A DNA stretch of 62,000 nucleotides from positions 1-62,000 of the forward strand of contig JAQGDQ010000175.1 in assembly GCA_030141605.1 (NCBI GenBank). Reading direction: 5' to 3'. The notes beneath the pieces are model-generated. The model searched no databases and was not told the origin of the DNA. It saw nothing but the letters and a program-made list of their open reading frames with translations. Shown here piece by piece: positions 47,101 to 55,481 of this stretch. This stretch comes from Tubiluchus corallicola. Taxonomy: Eukaryota > Priapulida > Priapulimorpha > Priapulimorphida > Tubiluchidae. Within the stretch, counting starts at the first letter, position 1, and each line of letters starts with the position of its first letter. The position numbers were made by a program, and so were the translations under genes.

Positions 47101-50100
47101 ATTATTATGCTGTGGGGTCATTTTATCTACTAATATTGTGAAATGATGATCTGAATAATCACACGGGAAAGTATCATATGCTACGAAATTATTGTTACTA
47201 TTCGAAATGAAATGGTCGATTACTGTAGCTGATGTTTTAGAAATTCGAGTAGGTTTATTGTTGTTAAGTATGTGGACATTATATTGTTTTAAAAGCTCTG
47301 TGTATGTTTTGTATGCCAGTGTGTTTGTAGCTAAAATATCAAGGTTGAAATCGCCCATTATAAGAACTTTTTTATTTTCGAAAACACTGCGTTCTAGTTC
47401 TTCACTAAAGTATTTGAAAAATGTTTTGTGTTTGAGATTGAGTGGTCTATATATGGTTCCTATTACATAGTTCTCAATGCTGCACCAAACAGATTCAATC
47501 TTGCCGGTTCTGATGCCTTTCATTTCTTGTGGTCTCAGGTGTGAAGGTATATACATCGCAACCCCTCCACCTTTCTTATTTTTACATCTATCTCTTCTTA
47601 TTACTGTGTGATTAGGTAATTCTATAGTGTTGCTAAGTATTTGTTTATGTAGCCAAGTTTCTGTTATGCCTACAATCAGATTTTCGGTGGCGTGAATTGT
47701 ATCTTTCAGCAGCCAGTGTTTTTTGACGAGACTTTGAATATTTATATTTAGAAATTTGATGTTCTTTTTATAAGTAATCATGAATTTTTTTAGCTTATCA
47801 CTGGTATTATTATTGTTGGTGTTATTATTATTATTATTTGGCAAAATGGGTCCAGGGTTAGTTTCGATACCACCAAGTATAAGTAGTAAACGAATTATGG
47901 TTAAAATGAAAGCCAGTTCAGAACATGAGTATAGAGTGCTTTCAAATTTAGATGAAATCTGTAATTTTTCCAATTTTTTTAGAGCTACGTATTTTAGATT
48001 GACATGACGCATTTGTCTTATAGCACTGAGGTACACAACTTTTAAGATGGATACAAATCTTTTTAAAATAAATTGCATAGAGTGTCTTATTCTATCGCTA
48101 TTTACAGGAAAAGCAATGAAAAAGTTGTTTAAATTACCTTTAGTCATTACATTACAAATTACTGTTACGTAGATCATTTTCAGTTTTAGTATGGATAGTA
48201 ATGTACGTAGTATAACTAAGACGTAAGCATAGTTACAATAAAAGAACTTAACTGTTTGATATTTGGCGTTAAATATACAAAGGCTCCCATAATCACAAAT
48301 AAATTTGGTAATTTTATGATAAGATAAAGATAAACAGCTTTACATGTTGCAGACTAATCATTGTGACTCTTTTCTCGTTTTTTTTCTAGGATATGGGCAT
48401 ATAGTTCCGGTTACAACAGAGGGAAAGATATTCTGCATGTTCTATGCCATATTTGGCATGCCTATACTGCTTATTGTTTTAGCTGATATTGGTAAACTAT
48501 TCACTCGAGCAATCAAATTTGTCTGGTCCTACGCAAGAAGGTTTTACTACACGGGACATTGCCGAGCAGCACGTCATGCATTAGAGGAACGAGCTGATAA
48601 TATCATTGACACAGCTCAAAAAGGTGTGGACTTCGTTAAGTCCGGGGCGGAAACGGCAGCCGATACTGTAACTGGAAGAAAGAAAAGCGTTGACACGATC
48701 ACTGAGAAATCGGAAGAAGAAGACAAAGAGGAAGTAAGCAAAAAGGAGAAGAGCCCCTCTATAGGAAAGGGCCAGGAAGAATCATCTGTAAGTAGAGAAA
48801 AGTTTAGTTAATTTAAAAGAAGCTTAATAATAATAAGATTTAATCTCAAACAACGTGTGTGGTGAAAATGAAGCGAGTTCCAGAGATGCAACGTAAGAGA
48901 CGCTGAGTCTTCCAGCGTGTGTAGAACATGCATGTTTTCAATGAACTATCTATAAACATTATATACACACTTTGACAGCAGGCGCTGAACGCTAGCCTGC
49001 TGACTGACAGACTGACTGATTGATTGATTGATTAGCCGGCTAGCTGATCTCTCTGGTTGGCTGCTAACTAATCGACCAACCACTAACCAAATGAACTATT
49101 TTACTTTGCTAATTCGAAGTACACTAGCAGTAACAGTTACACAAAGAAGGGTAGTCCTTTAACTCCATAATGTAAATAGTAATTTAGGTTTTGTAAGACC
49201 ATCATAAAACTATCAGTTTTATTGCAGAATGACTTTAGATCATGGCTTATTAGTAGTTTGTTTCCTTGCAGAATGCTGTAGGAGATAAGACGGCAGAAGA
49301 TGATGCGGAGTCTATCATGCCAGAGTTTGTGGTTGATGATGAATTCAATTTGCCTGTCAGTATTGCTCTAATTCTACTTGTCTCCTACATGTTCATTGGT
49401 GCTGTAATTTTTTCTGCAATTGAGGGATGGCCTTTCTTAGATGGTTTCTATTACTGTTTCATTTCGCTCAGTACTATAGGCTTTGGTAAGCTTCCTGTTA
49501 CATTTTTAGTTGCCATTTTGTAATCCTTATGATTTTAATGTAAGTAGTAATAGGCTACTTTAAAGCGCTGAAGCAAGTTTATAGATTTATTAGTTGCACA
49601 GACTCAGAAATATTTGGGCATACTATAACACGTCTATAACTAGTAACCTACAAAACCCTATATATTGTATATATTGTGCGGGTTGGGCTTAACTCACGTA
49701 ACTCGAATGAATGGCTTTACACAAAAATAGGCGCTGCCAGGAAAAATAAAAAAATGACCACTGTAACGGATCATAAGAAGATATATCACAGGTGACGTAT
49801 TACACAAGTAAAACACGTGTTAGCACAGCGGTGCGCTAGCTGCAGTCACCTGTCGTTAATCGAGTTTCTAAGCTAATATGTACTTATCAAAAACATTTTG
49901 GTATATTATTGGTGATAAAATGTGCCTTTTTACCATGCTTCAAAATTGGTTAGGATTTTTAAAAAAGCGTCCTGTTTTCCTTTACCTGATGTAACATGCA
50001 ATTCGTGGTTTTTACAGGTGATTTTGTACCAGACAGACTTGGTTTCATGATGGCTGCAAGTGTGTACGTATTTGTAGGACTGTCTCTTACATCTATGGTT

Positions 50101-50993
50101 ATTAACGTGGTCATGGAATATTTCTCCGTGAAAATTGAGGAAGCAACAGAATTCATGAAGGTTGGCACTAGACTGCAACAACACTTCAACATAATCATTT
50201 ATTTCTCTTTTTCGAGGTGGAAGTTGGTTCGCCTAAGCTTGATCTAACATTTTATCAAAATACTAACCGAAAAATGTTGTTATTAAATTGACAAAATGTT
50301 TGATGATGAAGTTAATGATTAAAAATTACATAGCTTTAAATAACACTAACAATATATTGCATATATTGTAAGTATAAAAAATACACCTCAGTAAATAAAG
50401 TTACACCACCTTTCCTTTCATTACGCTCTCAATATCCCTATATAAGTCTCTTTTATTCAGTTTTATAACTTTTTACGAAATTATATTTAGATTCATGTTT
50501 GTTTACAAAATGTACAATTATATTCAATCAATAGCTATTAATTTTCATGTTTGCAATTACTGTAGTACTTGTTCTCTTTGTAAGTAACGCAAAGTATTTA
50601 GAAACAGTATTCTTTAATTAAAATAAGATTTACACTTAAGCAAAATTAAGAACGCACAGTACATGTTCTTAATTTACAAGGAAATATTAGTTGATACAAT
50701 TGTCCCAAACAAAAGGCATTTCTTATACTCTTTTTTAATTAGAATGACGTTTCAACTGCACCAAGCAGTCGCCATCAGGAAATTAATTGTGGTTATTAAC
50801 GAACATGCCAGAACAAACAAGCGACTCAAATACCAATAAATATAAATATAGAAACAGTTTATCAGAAAGAGTAACTTTAATGCCTTTGATATATGATTTT
50901 TTTTTTGTTTTGGCACATTGCTTAGTAGCCTGAAATAGTTTTCATTTCCTGTTCATTACCTGTTCATTGCAGTTGAAACGTCACGGGCACGGG

Positions 50994-51024
<31 letters not shown>

Positions 51025-52260
51025 CAAGTAATATAGATTTTGTTTTAATCTACGCAATTTGATTTCGCTGTAATATTGTTGATTAATATTAGCTACCAAC
51101 CGTATAGTGCATTTAAAATACTAGAAAGTCAAGTTGTGCCATCTGGCGTCAGTAAATACTTAACCTTAATGGAAAGAACAAGTCGCTCAGTATCTTGCGT
51201 TTATTTTACTGTTATCTCTTAAACGTAGAAAAATATAGCAAAGAAATTTGCAAGGAACTGCCCGTAAAACATAAATTTAAAATATGCTACTTCTGAATAG
51301 AAATTTTCAGGCGTCGTGATTGCCGCCATTCACTTGAAAATCATGACATAGCTGGGAGACTTCGTAACTTTTCGTAAGCGCGTCGTGGCTTTCCTTTAAA
51401 CTAATTTAAACCTCTGCAGCTTACCTAATGTTAACGCAAAAATATTACAAAATTAGCTATCTAATTTTTTTGTAAAACCATATTATACTTTTGATGAAAA
51501 TTGATACTGCGCTACTTTTATTCAAGAAGAGTGACGTCGTTGGAAGAAGAATGAGCATTGAAAGTGGGAGCGCCAAAGCATGAAGTGATCGCTATTTTAA
51601 AGTTATTTTACTAGTTACACGAGAAGCTTATTGTAGTTTTAAAGCTAAATCCTTCTAACAGTTTTTGCGAATTTTGAAATAATCTTAATCTCCTAGAAGG
51701 CTTGGCCGTTCCTTTAACGAAAAAAATTGAGTACAGCAGATGAAACTTCCCAAAGCGAGTATTGAGCCTGGTTGTCTCCCATCCAGTTGCTGATCACGCT
51801 AGGCTCTGCTTAACTTCAGGAACTAAGCGCACATAGTAACCACTCGGCTATTTTCGTCGTTAAAACATTTGTTAACACTAGATAATGCTTGATCGGATAA
51901 TTTCGTGTTCTGCGTGAATAATCCAATCTTATGAAATTAGGTATAATGGCTGGTGAAACAATAAACTAATCCAACTATTTACAGGAAACACTGCGACTGA
52001 CGTCAGAATTCGACGAAGAGAAAGAAGATGACACGTCAGGCAAGGGTGATGACGATGGCGACAAAGATGATGGTGAGAACAAAGGTAGCAAAGAAAAAGA
52101 AAAGTCTGTCAAGAAGAAAGAGGACACAAAGAAGGAAAGAAAAAATGAGCAGAGCAAAGACAACAAAAAGGAGCATGAAGGAGAGAAAGAAGAGCATAAA
52201 AAAGAAATGAAACAAACAGACAACTTGGAGAAACAGAAAGCAGACTTAAGAGATGAATAA
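37479..52260 (+). CDS. two-pore-domain potassium (K2P/TWK) channel
   Basis: Five exons (37479-38178, 48390-48787, 49272-49485, 50018-50160, 51985-52260) join with matching phases into 1731 bases, i.e. 576 residues plus stop. The ATG at 37479 is the first after an in-frame TAA at 37434 and has a good context (A at -3, G at +4). Domain order is: basic N terminus 1-105; M1 about 106-126; extracellular cap with three N-glycosylation sequons (NET, NFS, NMS) and no Cys; pore 1 with TSIGYGH at 231-237; M2 about 246-268; a long cytosolic loop 272-392; M3 about 393-416; pore 2 with TIGFGD at 434-439; M4 about 446-470; and an acidic/lysine-rich tail 486-576. K2P subunits dimerise to form background K+ leak channels in the plasma membrane. 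GYG and GFG filters and the [14 protein letters not shown] segment before M3 fit invertebrate TWK-type channels. The M2-M3 loop is much longer than is usual for the family. Confidence 0.93.
38179..41235. other. K2P intron 1, left part
   Basis: No exon or clear mobile element. Immediate downstream codons (to TAA at 38232) would give a truncated channel if the intron were retained. CATTCGTTCTC occurs twice around 40660-40695. Confidence 0.5.
41240..41425. mobile_element. small inverted-repeat element (MITE-like)
   Basis: CGTTATGCGTTAT (about 41328) and ATAACGCATAACG (about 41393) are inverted. Between them GCAGCTATTCC is present twice in direct orientation. Outside, GCGGATGCGTTATAG (about 41266) is a further partial inverted copy of the right end. 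No coding capacity and no family assignment. Confidence 0.4.
41445..41495. repeat. dispersed repeat segment, copy 2
   Basis: CCAATGCTTCGCATTCCGG followed by TCTGGTTTG matches the segment at 20.66 kb. It lies just to the right of the inverted-repeat element. Confidence 0.4.
41747..41803. repeat. triplet microsatellite (GAY)n
   Basis: Imperfect GAC/GAT repeats in K2P intron 1. Confidence 0.9.
42413..42455. repeat. triplet microsatellite (GAT)n
   Basis: About ten ATG/GAT units followed by AATGAT repeats, in K2P intron 1. Confidence 0.95.
42460..44600. other. K2P intron 1, stretch left of the retrotransposon
   Basis: No exon. Holds a possible non-LTR/SINE tail at about 43128-43175 (GAATAAAAATGATGAATG followed by GAAT-type repeats) and one tRNA-like fragment listed separately. 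Otherwise nothing is recognised. Confidence 0.4.
43383..43442 (+). repeat. tRNA-derived SINE-like fragment
   Basis: ATGCCCAAGCGGTTGGCT is a good pol III A box (TRGYNNARNGG type). About 30 bases on, CTAGTTCGACACA resembles a B box. No intact cloverleaf, so a tRNA-derived element rather than a tRNA gene. Confidence 0.4.
44831..45181 (-). pseudogene. C-terminal part of retrotransposon ORF2 (frameshifted)
   Basis: It continues the reverse-transcriptase protein in another frame, with overlap at 45129-45181. It carries the family's usual end pattern: [20 protein letters not shown], then [20 protein letters not shown], before TAA. It does not start at an ATG. The frame change means the current copy cannot make the whole protein without recoding. 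Confidence 0.75.
45129..46739 (-). CDS. retrotransposon reverse transcriptase domain
   Basis: A 536-codon frame with the reverse transcriptase blocks in order: [42 protein letters not shown] (catalytic Asp), [29 protein letters not shown] (catalytic Asp pair) and [16 protein letters not shown] in the thumb. The same frame is open upstream of the first ATG, where it continues the endonuclease protein ([14 protein letters not shown]). This ATG is therefore probably not a natural start, and the whole was one ORF2 before a frameshift. The enzyme would copy the element's RNA at the nicked target. Confidence 0.9.
   Translation of the reverse strand: MKNKHIQQQCKNATNTKEKWKIINNVINKCRNKLTRVDEIKINNTVITKPKDIANALNAIFLNLGNFKGVASHISNNIINKLKNKSSNTVFSFKSVTVGEINDILNNLSSNKGSGPSDIPIKILKDSASVIAPHMTYIANQIIMRGEFPTVCKMANVTSIHKKDPKCDPMNYRPISVIHCFGKVWERVIYDQINSYVNKHELLSKHQFGFRKHHSTIDALIHTTENWRHSLDNKQYILAAFLDLSKAFDSINHELLYDNLKQIGLDLISLKLIQNYLKDRQQRVKLDTTNFSDWATLNRGIPQGTLLGPLLFCLYINNISSVLKHSQITQYADDTTIYIAHENVQTAKNYLEEDIKNINMAFSHYKLKMNNDKTEFMILSPLLNTNDASSTTLTIDNAVIKQTNNVKFLGIQVDNNLSWDDHFNNIYTKLASSTSYLRQVKGQLTKETKTLIYKTLVLPHFLYGCTLLQKTKRENYLKLNLLQNYALRLIAGYSYKHKAGKQKFKASTTSLRKTLKFLIIEAHKEYFTLLFVFNIH
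46756..48177 (-). CDS. retrotransposon endonuclease (EEP) domain with N-terminal 2A-like motif
   Basis: A 473-codon frame. Residues 1-101 are basic and then hydrophobic ([12 protein letters not shown]). Residues 102-110 read GGIETNPGP, matching the 2A ribosome-skipping consensus D-V/I-E-x-N-P-G-P except for Gly in place of Asp. An Asn run follows. The endonuclease/exonuclease/phosphatase domain then shows [20 protein letters not shown] (catalytic Glu), [33 protein letters not shown] and SDHHF, i.e. all usual catalytic blocks. It ends at TAA 46756-46758 after frame loss in a run of six A. It nicks target DNA to prime reverse transcription. Confidence 0.9.
   Translation of the reverse strand: MIYVTVICNVMTKGNLNNFFIAFPVNSDRIRHSMQFILKRFVSILKVVYLSAIRQMRHVNLKYVALKKLEKLQISSKFESTLYSCSELAFILTIIRLLLILGGIETNPGPILPNNNNNNTNNNNTSDKLKKFMITYKKNIKFLNINIQSLVKKHWLLKDTIHATENLIVGITETWLHKQILSNTIELPNHTVIRRDRCKNKKGGGVAMYIPSHLRPQEMKGIRTGKIESVWCSIENYVIGTIYRPLNLKHKTFFKYFSEELERSVFENKKVLIMGDFNLDILATNTLAYKTYTELLKQYNVHILNNNKPTRISKTSATVIDHFISNSNNNFVAYDTFPCDYSDHHFTILVDKMTPQHNNNQNSVWHLMRGYAQYNKHSYLIDLAKMNWTSIYMTDKIDTQVNILINNVEYCLNVHAPYKNVKQIPQQSKLNNESTWTTPELDKLRIAKNRMYNIWEKNKTKNNHNNYKKEKSI
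47848..47874 (-). other. 2A-like sequence (GGIETNPGP) in the retrotransposon
   Basis: The nine codons lie at residues 102-110, preceded by a Leu/Ile-rich stretch as in active 2A peptides. Established knowledge: 2A-like sequences occur at the N-terminal side of ORF2 in several APE-type non-LTR elements of invertebrates and cause ribosomes to skip the Gly-Pro bond. The Asp-to-Gly change may weaken activity here. Confidence 0.65.
48181..48389 (+). other. end of K2P intron 1
   Basis: Short remainder between the retrotransposon and exon 2. The polypyrimidine tract TTTTCTCGTTTTTTTTCTAG forms the acceptor, ending at 48389. Confidence 0.6.
48390..48787 (+). CDS. K2P exon 2: filter 1, M2, long cytosolic loop
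   Basis: Completes [10 protein letters not shown]2 ([20 protein letters not shown]), then the amphipathic and highly charged M2-M3 loop. The donor TCT|GTAAGT at 48787 is in phase 0. Reading through it would add seven residues (VSREKFS) and stop, giving a truncated protein with one pore only. Confidence 0.92.
48788..49271. other. K2P intron 2
   Basis: It contains a short tetranucleotide patch (GACT)n(GATT)n at about 49000-49035 and ends in TTTCCTTGCAG. Nothing else seen. Confidence 0.7.
49272..49485 (+). CDS. K2P exon 3: M3 and pore 2
   Basis: Encodes the end of the loop ([14 protein letters not shown]), M3 ([20 protein letters not shown]) and the second pore to TIGF. Donor G|GTAAGC; phase 1. 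Confidence 0.92.
49486..50017. other. K2P intron 3
   Basis: Intron of 532 bases with no recognisable content. Acceptor TTTTTACAG. Confidence 0.7.
50018..50160 (+). CDS. K2P exon 4: filter 2 end and M4
   Basis: Completes GFGDFVPDR and encodes M4 ([20 protein letters not shown]) plus the start of the C tail ([17 protein letters not shown]). The donor AAG|GTTGGC at 50161 is weak. It is chosen because it is the one that gives phase 0 to match exon 5, while the GAG|GTGGAA at 50217 would not. Confidence 0.85.
50161..50740. other. K2P intron 4, first part
   Basis: AT-rich intron without recognisable content. Confidence 0.5.
50746..50982. mobile_element. 237-bp unit bounded by a perfect 15-bp inverted repeat
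   Basis: GACGTTTCAACTGCA at 50746-50760 and its exact complement at 50968-50982 bound an AT-rich, non-coding segment. The right end directly abuts a hexanucleotide array. MITE-like; family unknown. Confidence 0.5.
50981..51026. repeat. hexanucleotide array (GGGCAC)n
   Basis: About seven perfect units, strikingly GC-rich in an AT-rich intron. Confidence 0.95.
51030..51725. other. K2P intron 4, middle part
   Basis: No coding, RNA or repeat feature recognised. Confidence 0.5.
51735..51860 (-). repeat. 5S rRNA-derived SINE-like element with a tRNA-type A box
   Basis: Read on the minus strand, TAGCCGAGTGGTTA (a classical tRNA A box, 51838-51850) is followed by GAAGTTAAGCAGAGCC and, about 20 bases later, ACTGGATGGGAGAC. 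These match the 5S rRNA internal promoter blocks (A box GAAGCTAAGCAG and C box TTGGATGGGAGAC). The rest of 5S rRNA is missing or diverged, so it is not a functional 5S gene. It looks like a pol III-derived retroposon in K2P intron 4. Confidence 0.6.
51985..52260 (+). CDS. K2P exon 5: charged C-terminal tail
   Basis: Ninety-one codons to TAA, after a TTTACAG acceptor. The tail is acidic at first ([20 protein letters not shown]) and then Lys/Glu-rich, likely disordered or helical. It is in phase with exon 4. The bias to A/G resembles low-complexity DNA, but frame, splice site and the matching charged segment in exon 2 support it as coding. Confidence 0.8.
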   Translation, partial: ETLRLTSEFDEEKEDDTSGKGDDDGDKDDGENKGSKEKEKSVKKKEDTKKERKNEQSKDNKKEHEGEKEEHKKEMKQTDNLEKQKADLRDE

Positions 52261-53085
52261 AAAGGATGGTTTTAACATTTATAAGAAAAAAAATTTCACT
52301 GCTTTCTTTAAGATTTCCATTGTCTGTTTCCCTTACTATCTTTCTGTGTGTTTTTGTCCCCTGTGTCTTCTGTCTCTCTCTCCCCTCTGTCTCTCTGTCT
52401 GCCTACCCCTCTCTCTCTCTCCCCTCTCTCTCTTTCTCTCCCTGTCCACCCTCTCCCTCCCTCCTGTACATGTGTAATAATCAAATCCCTTCTGTATTTT
52501 TGAATTTTTTTAAATATACGGCCACATTTATGGCGATAATTTATTGGTGATGACATTCACGCACTTTCAAATGTCGTCTCATCAAGAGTGGCAGCTTTGA
52601 AGATTGCTGACCTAATCAAGTCTACAAAGACAATTTTCTATGCGCATAAATCAGTACATTGTTGTACATTACAAAGAAGGAAAAGCAAAAGGTCTGCGAA
52701 AGGTATGCAGTCCGTCACTAAATGTACAAAGTCGGAATGCATCCTGAGAAAAGTTTGTAGGCGTGGGCGTGTGGCAGATACTCTACACACACTAATTATC
52801 AAGATATTTCTAAAAAATACTTTTTTTTGGCTTTATTGTAATGCATTTTCATCAGTAACATCTTTGACAAATACATAGTCTCATAATTTGTAAATTTTTA
52901 CATACTTTTCTACATACTTATATTCACAATTGTAATTTTTGTGTAGGTAACTTTACTTCGCTTGGTCAAATATTACGTATAATGAGTATTAATCACTGTT
53001 AATTGCTATAAATAATGTTGGTGATAAATTGGCGCTGTATTTATGATGTTCAGTGAAAAATAAACGTTTTTAGTGATCATCTTTG
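52261..53085 (+). other. probable 3' untranslated region of the K2P gene
   Basis: Includes a C/T-rich patch (about 52365-52465) and a candidate polyadenylation signal AATAAA at 53059-53064. Small open frames in the C/T tract are artefacts. Confidence 0.45.
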
Positions 53086-55020
53086 ACCATTTATTTCTAT
53101 ATAATCCTGTCACACAGTGAAGCTAACTAATCCGAGCAATATTGACATTGACGACTTTTCTTTAGAAAATTTCAGAAAAATAAAATATCGGGCAGGTCCT
53201 TAGTTTCGATCAACAACAACCTTATTTGTGCACGTTACATCTTTTTTAATAACTGGCGTGGATGCTTCGTTTACAACGTCTTACATCCACAAAGTAATTT
53301 TGTGTGACTTGTCAAAATTTATGTGAAAGCAGGCTGGATGTCTTTCGAAACTTTTTAAACCGCTTATTTGGGCAAGCTCAAAATGCATCAAAGTGGAACA
53401 TGTGCAACGCATTAACTTTATTGACAAGTCTACTGCCAACGAGCGATTCAACAAATTATTATTATTCGGTTCTGTAGTTCAACTATCTGCTAGCAAAGTA
53501 CTAACAACATGAAAAGAAATAATATATAAAAATGAAAGCAATAAACTGCAGGCATTAACATAAAAACAATTTAATATTTGTCAAGATATTAAATGCAATG
53601 TATATTATATATACACAGCTTAATTTGTTTTCATAAATTCTAAAAATTAAAAATACCATTAATTAAACAGCAATTTGTTTTTATTAATTTAAACTAGAAA
53701 ACTGTTTATGAGAAAGTCATCAACTGAAGATTCTGCAATATGTTCTGCAGGTGTAATGTAACGTGAGTGTATCAACCGAGAAGTAAGTTTCATAAACCAA
53801 TCTGCTCTTTCATTCAGATCACTTGCAAGTCAAACACTAAAAAGTCGGGAAACGTGCTAGAGTGCATTACATAGCTCAAGTACGCGCATTGGTTAAAACA
53901 CAATTGGAGTCGCAATTTCAATCTTACCTAGTCCCGTAAAATTTAAAGGACAACCTAAAGAAATAGCGTCTAAAAAACAACTTAAGGGAATAAAAAAGAC
54001 CGGGCTGCGGTCGCCATTTAAGGTCACAGATGCCGAGTTGACGTCTGTCTCGAATATTTACTTTTTTAGTTTCAAACGAAACTCCTTTCCGTAATTTTTT
54101 AAAATTAGTGTTTTATATCAAGTAATGGTGTAATATTTCAGAGTATTCGTGAACTCCTATTCTAACGTTGCTGACCTATCATTACCATTACCGTCGCCAG
54201 GTCTGTAGCTCGAAAATTCTAATCTAACCGCCCATACTTTGTTTCCAGACGTTTCGATGACAAAAACTTTCATCATTGTTTAAGGTGTAAAATCTCCTCG
54301 TCACCAGTCCAATAGTTTCGGATTCAATTCCCGAATAAATGTTTAACATAACTTGTAAAGTTCATTAAATCTGGCTTGTCATAAACTCACAGTTTGATGA
54401 ATGGCAGCGCAGCAGCAGTCTAATTTGTTAGTTTTCTTTAAATAATTAATTAGTTTTCTTCTGCTGAATTGACATAAGTAGCGCTGATTGACTGCGTGTC
54501 ATAAGGACAAAACTCGAGACTTGCTTTGTCGTTCAAAGTTCGCAGCTTCTCAGTGGTTCTCTCTTCAACTCATTAGTCATTCGGTTAGCCAACTCCTTAG
54601 TCATTAGCTACTCATGTTTTCCATAGGCTATTACATTAAAGTTCAATGTTAAGTTGTATTCAACTAGTTTGATAAATTAGTTAATTAATTAATTTTACCT
54701 TCTTTAAATGGATACAGGCGCAACTTGTTTGTGTGCAGAATACAAGCCTGCTTAGTCAGCCTCATAGGCTTGTTCTCTGCAGATTAGTGATGAGCTTTGT
54801 TTGCAAGGTCCCGGTTCAATTTCTGACTGGTTTCAGAATTTTTTTGGCAAATTACGTTATAAATAATGTTGTCTGTTCACGATACTATGTTCAGTTGTGT
54901 TTAGCTGTAATTTATCTATTAACTCACAATGAACAGTTAAAGTTTTTTGACTTGCAAGAAAAATATTGCAAGATTTTTTCCAGGTACTCAGAATAGTCAC
55001 AGCAAACAATGCACAGACTT
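53086..55020. other. intergenic stretch between K2P and protease
   Basis: No gene. Several pol III promoter-like patches suggest decayed tRNA-derived repeats: GCATTGGTTAAAACAC near 53888, GGATTCAATTCCCG near 54319 and GGTCCCGGTTCAATTTC near 54807. None folds into a tRNA. Confidence 0.35.
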
Positions 55021-55024
55021 GATG

Positions 55025-55130
55025 CCTTTTAAGCGTAAAAAAACCGAATTTAGATAAACGTGCACTATAGACAATGGTTGAAAGAAGCTGCTCTATTGTA
55101 CTGCTGCTGCACGAATACATCCAGCGGCAG
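55025..55130 (+). repeat. upstream duplicate of the protease 5' flank
   Basis: CGAATTTAGATAAACGTGCACTATAGACA and the following GCTGCTCT...TGCTGCTGCACGAAT (about 55047-55118) match the segment just upstream of the protease start codon (about 55893-55988), roughly 870 bases away, in the same orientation. No signal-peptide exon follows this copy. Confidence 0.6.
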
Positions 55131-55481
55131 AACTTTTGATGAAACACTGATAAATAAAAACTAAACTAAGCCATCAGTAAATAAGTCAAAGCATTGCTGT
55201 AAAAAAACCTAAAATTCTTTCACCATTTGTTCAAAATTGAAAACGCGAATTGGAATGGATCGTTGATCCTTTTTTGTATTTCTACACTGTTTTTATCAAA
55301 ACTCTCTATTATATGGAGTTAGTATTCCGTAATACTATTTAAAGACCTATTAGTAGTTCTCTCCGTACCTATTAGTGACTGCATACTGTCCATGGATTTC
55401 TTTGTTATTTATCCGTTTTGCTTTGACAGAACAAAATGTACAAAGATTCTACATTTAAAATATAACACTATCAGAATGTAA

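Larger units (their letters stand above)
44603..48180 (-). mobile_element. nearly full-length CR1/Jockey-type non-LTR retrotransposon
   Basis: Antisense in K2P intron 1. On the minus strand it shows an N-terminal segment with a 2A-like motif, an apurinic-type endonuclease domain, a reverse transcriptase, the usual C-terminal region, a short 3' UTR and AATAAAG followed by a TA-rich tail (44603-44637). There are two frameshifts (near 46770 and 45170-45200) but the catalytic motifs are preserved, so it is a fairly young copy. No LTRs and no separate ORF1 are present: only 209 bases separate its start codon from K2P exon 2, so the 5' end is either truncated or this lineage has a single ORF. I could not identify a target-site duplication. 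Confidence 0.9.

Noticed and set aside
46019-48007. Plus-strand open frames opposite the retrotransposon
   Set aside because: Shadows of the minus-strand endonuclease and reverse transcriptase genes.
50217-50247. Later donor (GAG|GTGGAA) for K2P exon 4
   Set aside because: Its phase does not match exon 5, while the weaker donor at 50161 does.
51760-51830. Functional 5S rRNA gene
   Set aside because: Only the internal promoter blocks match; the 5' and 3' parts of 5S rRNA are absent.
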